A stretch of 64,000 nucleotides of DNA from Bacillota bacterium (GTDB taxonomy: Bacteria; Bacillota; Clostridia; Christensenellales; Aristaeellaceae): the NCBI GenBank assembly GCA_023436585.1, contig JAEZIN010000011.1, positions 1-64,000 on the forward strand, given 5' to 3'. Made by a program: the position numbers and the translations under genes. Each line of letters begins with the position of its first letter. Position 1 is the stretch's first letter. The notes beneath the pieces were generated by a model. That model saw only the letters and a program-made list of their open reading frames with translations. It had not been told where the DNA came from and made no database searches. Shown piece by piece: positions 63,003 through 64,000 of this stretch.

Positions 63003-64000
63003 ATGGAGTACAGGCGCTTTGGGAAGACAGGCCTCAAAACTTCCATGCTGGGGTTTGGCGGTTTTCACCTGCTGGAGATACCGCTAAAGGATGCACAAAA
63101 GCTGCTGAACACCTACCTGGATGCCGGCGGGAACTACATTGAAACGGCGCTGAGCTATGGCGCGGGCGAATCGGAGCGGAAGATCGGCCGTGCCGTGATG
63201 CACAGGCGGGATGATTTCATACTGGTATCCAAGATAGGCGCCAGGGACAAGAAAAGCGCCGCGGAAGGGATCGAGCAATCCCTTCGGAATTTGAACACAG
63301 ATCATCTGGATATGCTTTTGATGCATGCCGTTGGCTCCATCCAGGAGCTGGACACCATACTTTCTGAGGGCGGCGCTTATGAGGCCGCGCTGGAAGCGAA
63401 GAAGGCCGGCAAGATCAATCACATTGGCCTTTCCATGCACGGCTGGCCGGGGCCGCTGATGGAGGCGCTGAACCGGGACCGTTTCGAGGCACTAATGACG
63501 ACGGTCAATTATTACGACCGCTTCAATTACCCCGAAATAGAGGAAGCGCTTCTGCCTTTGGCCATCAAAAAGGATGCAGGTATCATCCTCATGAAGCCCC
63601 TGGGCGACGGCTTTTTGTACAAAAGCCCGGAAATGGCGTTCCGGTATGCGTTCTCCCGCCCTGTTTCCGTGGTGGTGGCCGGCATCAACAGTGAAGCGAT
63701 GCTCAAGGCTGACCTTCACTACGCGCAAAGCTTTGTTCCCATGACGAAAGAGGAAGAGGAGGAGCTGTATACCTCTGCTCCGGAGCTTTCCAACTACGTC
63801 TGCCGGCAGTGCGGCAAATGCGCCTGTCCCGAGGGCATCGATATCCCCGAGGTGTTTGCCTGCGAAGGGTATTTTGACCGGCAGATGGCCAGGGGTGTGG
63901 TGCAGGATACGGCGGAATACGCTTTGGCCGAGCGGCTGCGCTTCTGGTTCGGCAACAAGGAATTGGGCCGCAAGCGGTACGAAGCCATGGAAAAGCGCGG
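63003..64000 (+). CDS. Aldo/keto reductase with C-terminal Fe-S motif (partial)
   Basis: The frame runs from ATG 63003 (aggagg upstream) off the window end, at least 332 aa. MEYRRFGKTGLKTSMLGFGG starts the barrel. The catalytic residues are present: Tyr in ETALSYG, Lys in LVSKIG, His in LLMHAVG. After the barrel, CRQCGKCACPEGIDIPEVF supplies a [4Fe-4S] motif. Unlike the homologue at 49896-51047, this one keeps its full active site. The substrate is unknown. Confidence 0.9.
   Translation, partial: MEYRRFGKTGLKTSMLGFGGFHLLEIPLKDAQKLLNTYLDAGGNYIETALSYGAGESERKIGRAVMHRRDDFILVSKIGARDKKSAAEGIEQSLRNLNTDHLDMLLMHAVGSIQELDTILSEGGAYEAALEAKKAGKINHIGLSMHGWPGPLMEALNRDRFEALMTTVNYYDRFNYPEIEEALLPLAIKKDAGIILMKPLGDGFLYKSPEMAFRYAFSRPVSVVVAGINSEAMLKADLHYAQSFVPMTKEEEEELYTSAPELSNYVCRQCGKCACPEGIDIPEVFACEGYFDRQMARGVVQDTAEYALAERLRFWFGNKELGRKRYEAMEKR

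Overview
The window looks like a chromosomal segment of a fairly GC-rich anaerobic member of the Bacillota (Clostridia type). The reasons are strong GGAGG-type ribosome binding sites with ATG/GTG/TTG starts, TTGACA/TATAAT-type promoters, lpl-type sugar ABC transporters, YmaF, DUF2294, GapN and TlyA homologues, and Fe-S aldo/keto reductases. A finer placement cannot be made from the sequence alone. No phage, insertion sequence with a transposase, CRISPR array or plasmid function was seen.

Layout. 1-670: tail of an rRNA operon (23S end, 5S, tRNA-Asn). 750-2550: YmaF-like protein, lone patatin phospholipase, tRNA-Leu. 2.7-12.6 kb: first glycan locus, with a GH43 and an MGH1/GH63-like hydrolase facing an lpl-type ABC importer, an AraC-type membrane regulator and a GH4 hydrolase. 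12.8-23.8 kb: second glycan locus, with a GH38 alpha-mannosidase and a GntR/LacI-type regulator facing a second ABC importer and a GH3 beta-glycosidase. 24-26.7 kb: possible structured RNA, then secD-secF. 26.9-31.7 kb: mannonate dehydratase-like enolase, two SDR enzymes, serine hydrolase. 31.9-36.2 kb: PstS-like protein, large BspA-type LRR/SH3 surface protein, VOC protein. 36.3-43.8 kb: M20 peptidase with a lactate/malate dehydrogenase, then a polar amino acid ABC system arranged around an aminotransferase and a GldA-like dehydrogenase. 43.8-51 kb: phosphofructokinase, prolyl-tRNA deacylase, SH3 protein, TlyA, esterase, MFS transporter, Fe-S aldo/keto reductase. 51-59 kb: c-di-GMP phosphodiesterase, then a third glycan locus (GPH symporter, unknown 623-aa protein, GH105). 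59-64 kb: GapN, DUF4914 ATPase, DUF2294, second Fe-S aldo/keto reductase (cut by the window end).

The theme is uptake and breakdown of plant-type oligosaccharides (arabinan, mannoside, rhamnogalacturonan/uronate), feeding glycolysis through the ManD/SDR pair, Pfk and GapN. The four solute-binding proteins have ordinary signal peptides without a lipobox cysteine.

The most unusual content is non-coding. A family of four intergenic foldback elements shares a conserved two-hairpin core, with a compensatory change, and has self-complementary flanks that differ from copy to copy. Three exact-period 77-bp tandem repeats with a conserved hairpin lie between a permease and its solute-binding protein. 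A promoter-to-terminator unit of about 190 nt upstream of secD may be a structured RNA. Matching palindromic operators lie in the two divergent promoters of the GntR-type regulator.
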